In this document: positions 13,773 to 13,869 of the stretch, piece after piece
Numbering within the stretch: the stretch's first letter is position 1
Layout: every line of letters begins with the position of its first letter
NCBI GenBank assembly: GCA_017557475.1
Contig: JAFYYO010000258.1
Coordinates: forward strand, 1 to 13,869
Reading direction: 5' to 3'
Length of the DNA stretch: 13,869 nt
DNA from: Bacteroidaceae bacterium
GTDB taxonomy: Bacteria > Bacteroidota > Bacteroidia > Bacteroidales > Bacteroidaceae
Program-made: the position numbers and the translations under genes
Notes under the pieces: generated by a model
Told to the model about the DNA's origin: nothing
The model's input: only the letters and a program-made list of their open reading frames with translations
Databases searched by the model: none

Positions 13773-13810
13773 AAAGGGACATGACACCTGTCCCCTATCA
13801 GAAAAAAAAG
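13773..13810. repeat. GGGACA-type hairpin, right copy, with A8 run
   Basis: GGGACA (13776-13781), a 7-base loop TGACACC and TGTCCC (13789-13794), then six bases after the next C an A8 run (13802-13809). Eighteen of the 20 hairpin bases equal those of the copy at 9990-10009, in the same orientation and with the same A8 tail. The region from 13703 to here is otherwise A/T-rich with small dyads such as ATCTAT/ATAGAT (13725-13742) and no ORF. Confidence 0.85.
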
Positions 13811-13854
13811 TTAGCGAATCTAAGTACTTTTCAGGCCAAGGCTATATTTATATA

Positions 13855-13866
13855 TAGGTTAACCTA
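13855..13866. repeat. Perfect palindrome TAGGTTAACCTA at the window edge
   Basis: A 12-bp self-complementary sequence three bases from the end of the window. It may be part of the control region of a gene beyond the edge; nothing more can be said from here. Confidence 0.4.
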
Positions 13867-13869
13867 AAA

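Noticed and set aside
13554..13787. 77-codon minus-strand ORF in the A/T-rich right end.
   Set aside because: It runs through palindromes and antisense to the methyltransferase-like gene; low-complexity Ile/Tyr-rich translation.

Overview
The window looks like chromosomal DNA of a Bacteroidales bacterium, most likely Prevotella or a close relative. The grounds are several TAnnTTTG-type promoter -7 boxes (the Bacteroidota form), gene starts without obvious Shine-Dalgarno sequences, and a run of families typical of that phylum (DUF4199, DUF6452, DUF6048, BT4734/DUF3987). The genus is an inference; no marker gene here settles it.

Left edge (1-300, minus strand): a short stable-RNA unit. A clear TAnnTTTG box is followed by a small bacterial SRP RNA, then only four bases later by tRNA-Thr(UGU), then a hairpin with a U-tract terminator.

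Centre (388-9900, plus strand): one compact run of ten genes, almost all overlapping or touching. In order: DUF4199 membrane protein, GT2 polyprenol-phosphate-type glycosyltransferase, DUF6452 lipoprotein, DUF6048 secreted/outer-membrane protein, ApbE flavin transferase, Crp/Fnr regulator, M3 metallopeptidase, dCMP deaminase, S41 C-terminal processing peptidase with PDZ, and DHH/DHHA1 phosphoesterase. This is a housekeeping and envelope operon; only one promoter is visible, at 388-395. Tandem repeats with a 7-base period lie upstream of it, inside it (between apbE and the Crp/Fnr gene) and at its 3' end.

Right part (about 9985-13810): a different, accessory-looking cassette. A two-gene minus-strand unit (79-aa orphan protein, then a 744-aa BT4734-like/DUF3987 P-loop ATPase) diverges from a plus-strand gene for a protein with two helix-turn-helix segments fused to a methyltransferase-like domain whose motif IV is altered (DLPF rather than DPPY/F). 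The shared 269-base intergenic region carries a strong promoter, a 9-bp inverted repeat and other dyads. Each end of the cassette has a near-identical GGGACA...TGTCCC hairpin followed by an A8 run, and a third, perfect palindrome with the same arms lies near the right end. The cassette is the most unusual part of the window. Whether it is mobile, regulatory, or a replication/defence module cannot be decided from this sequence alone.
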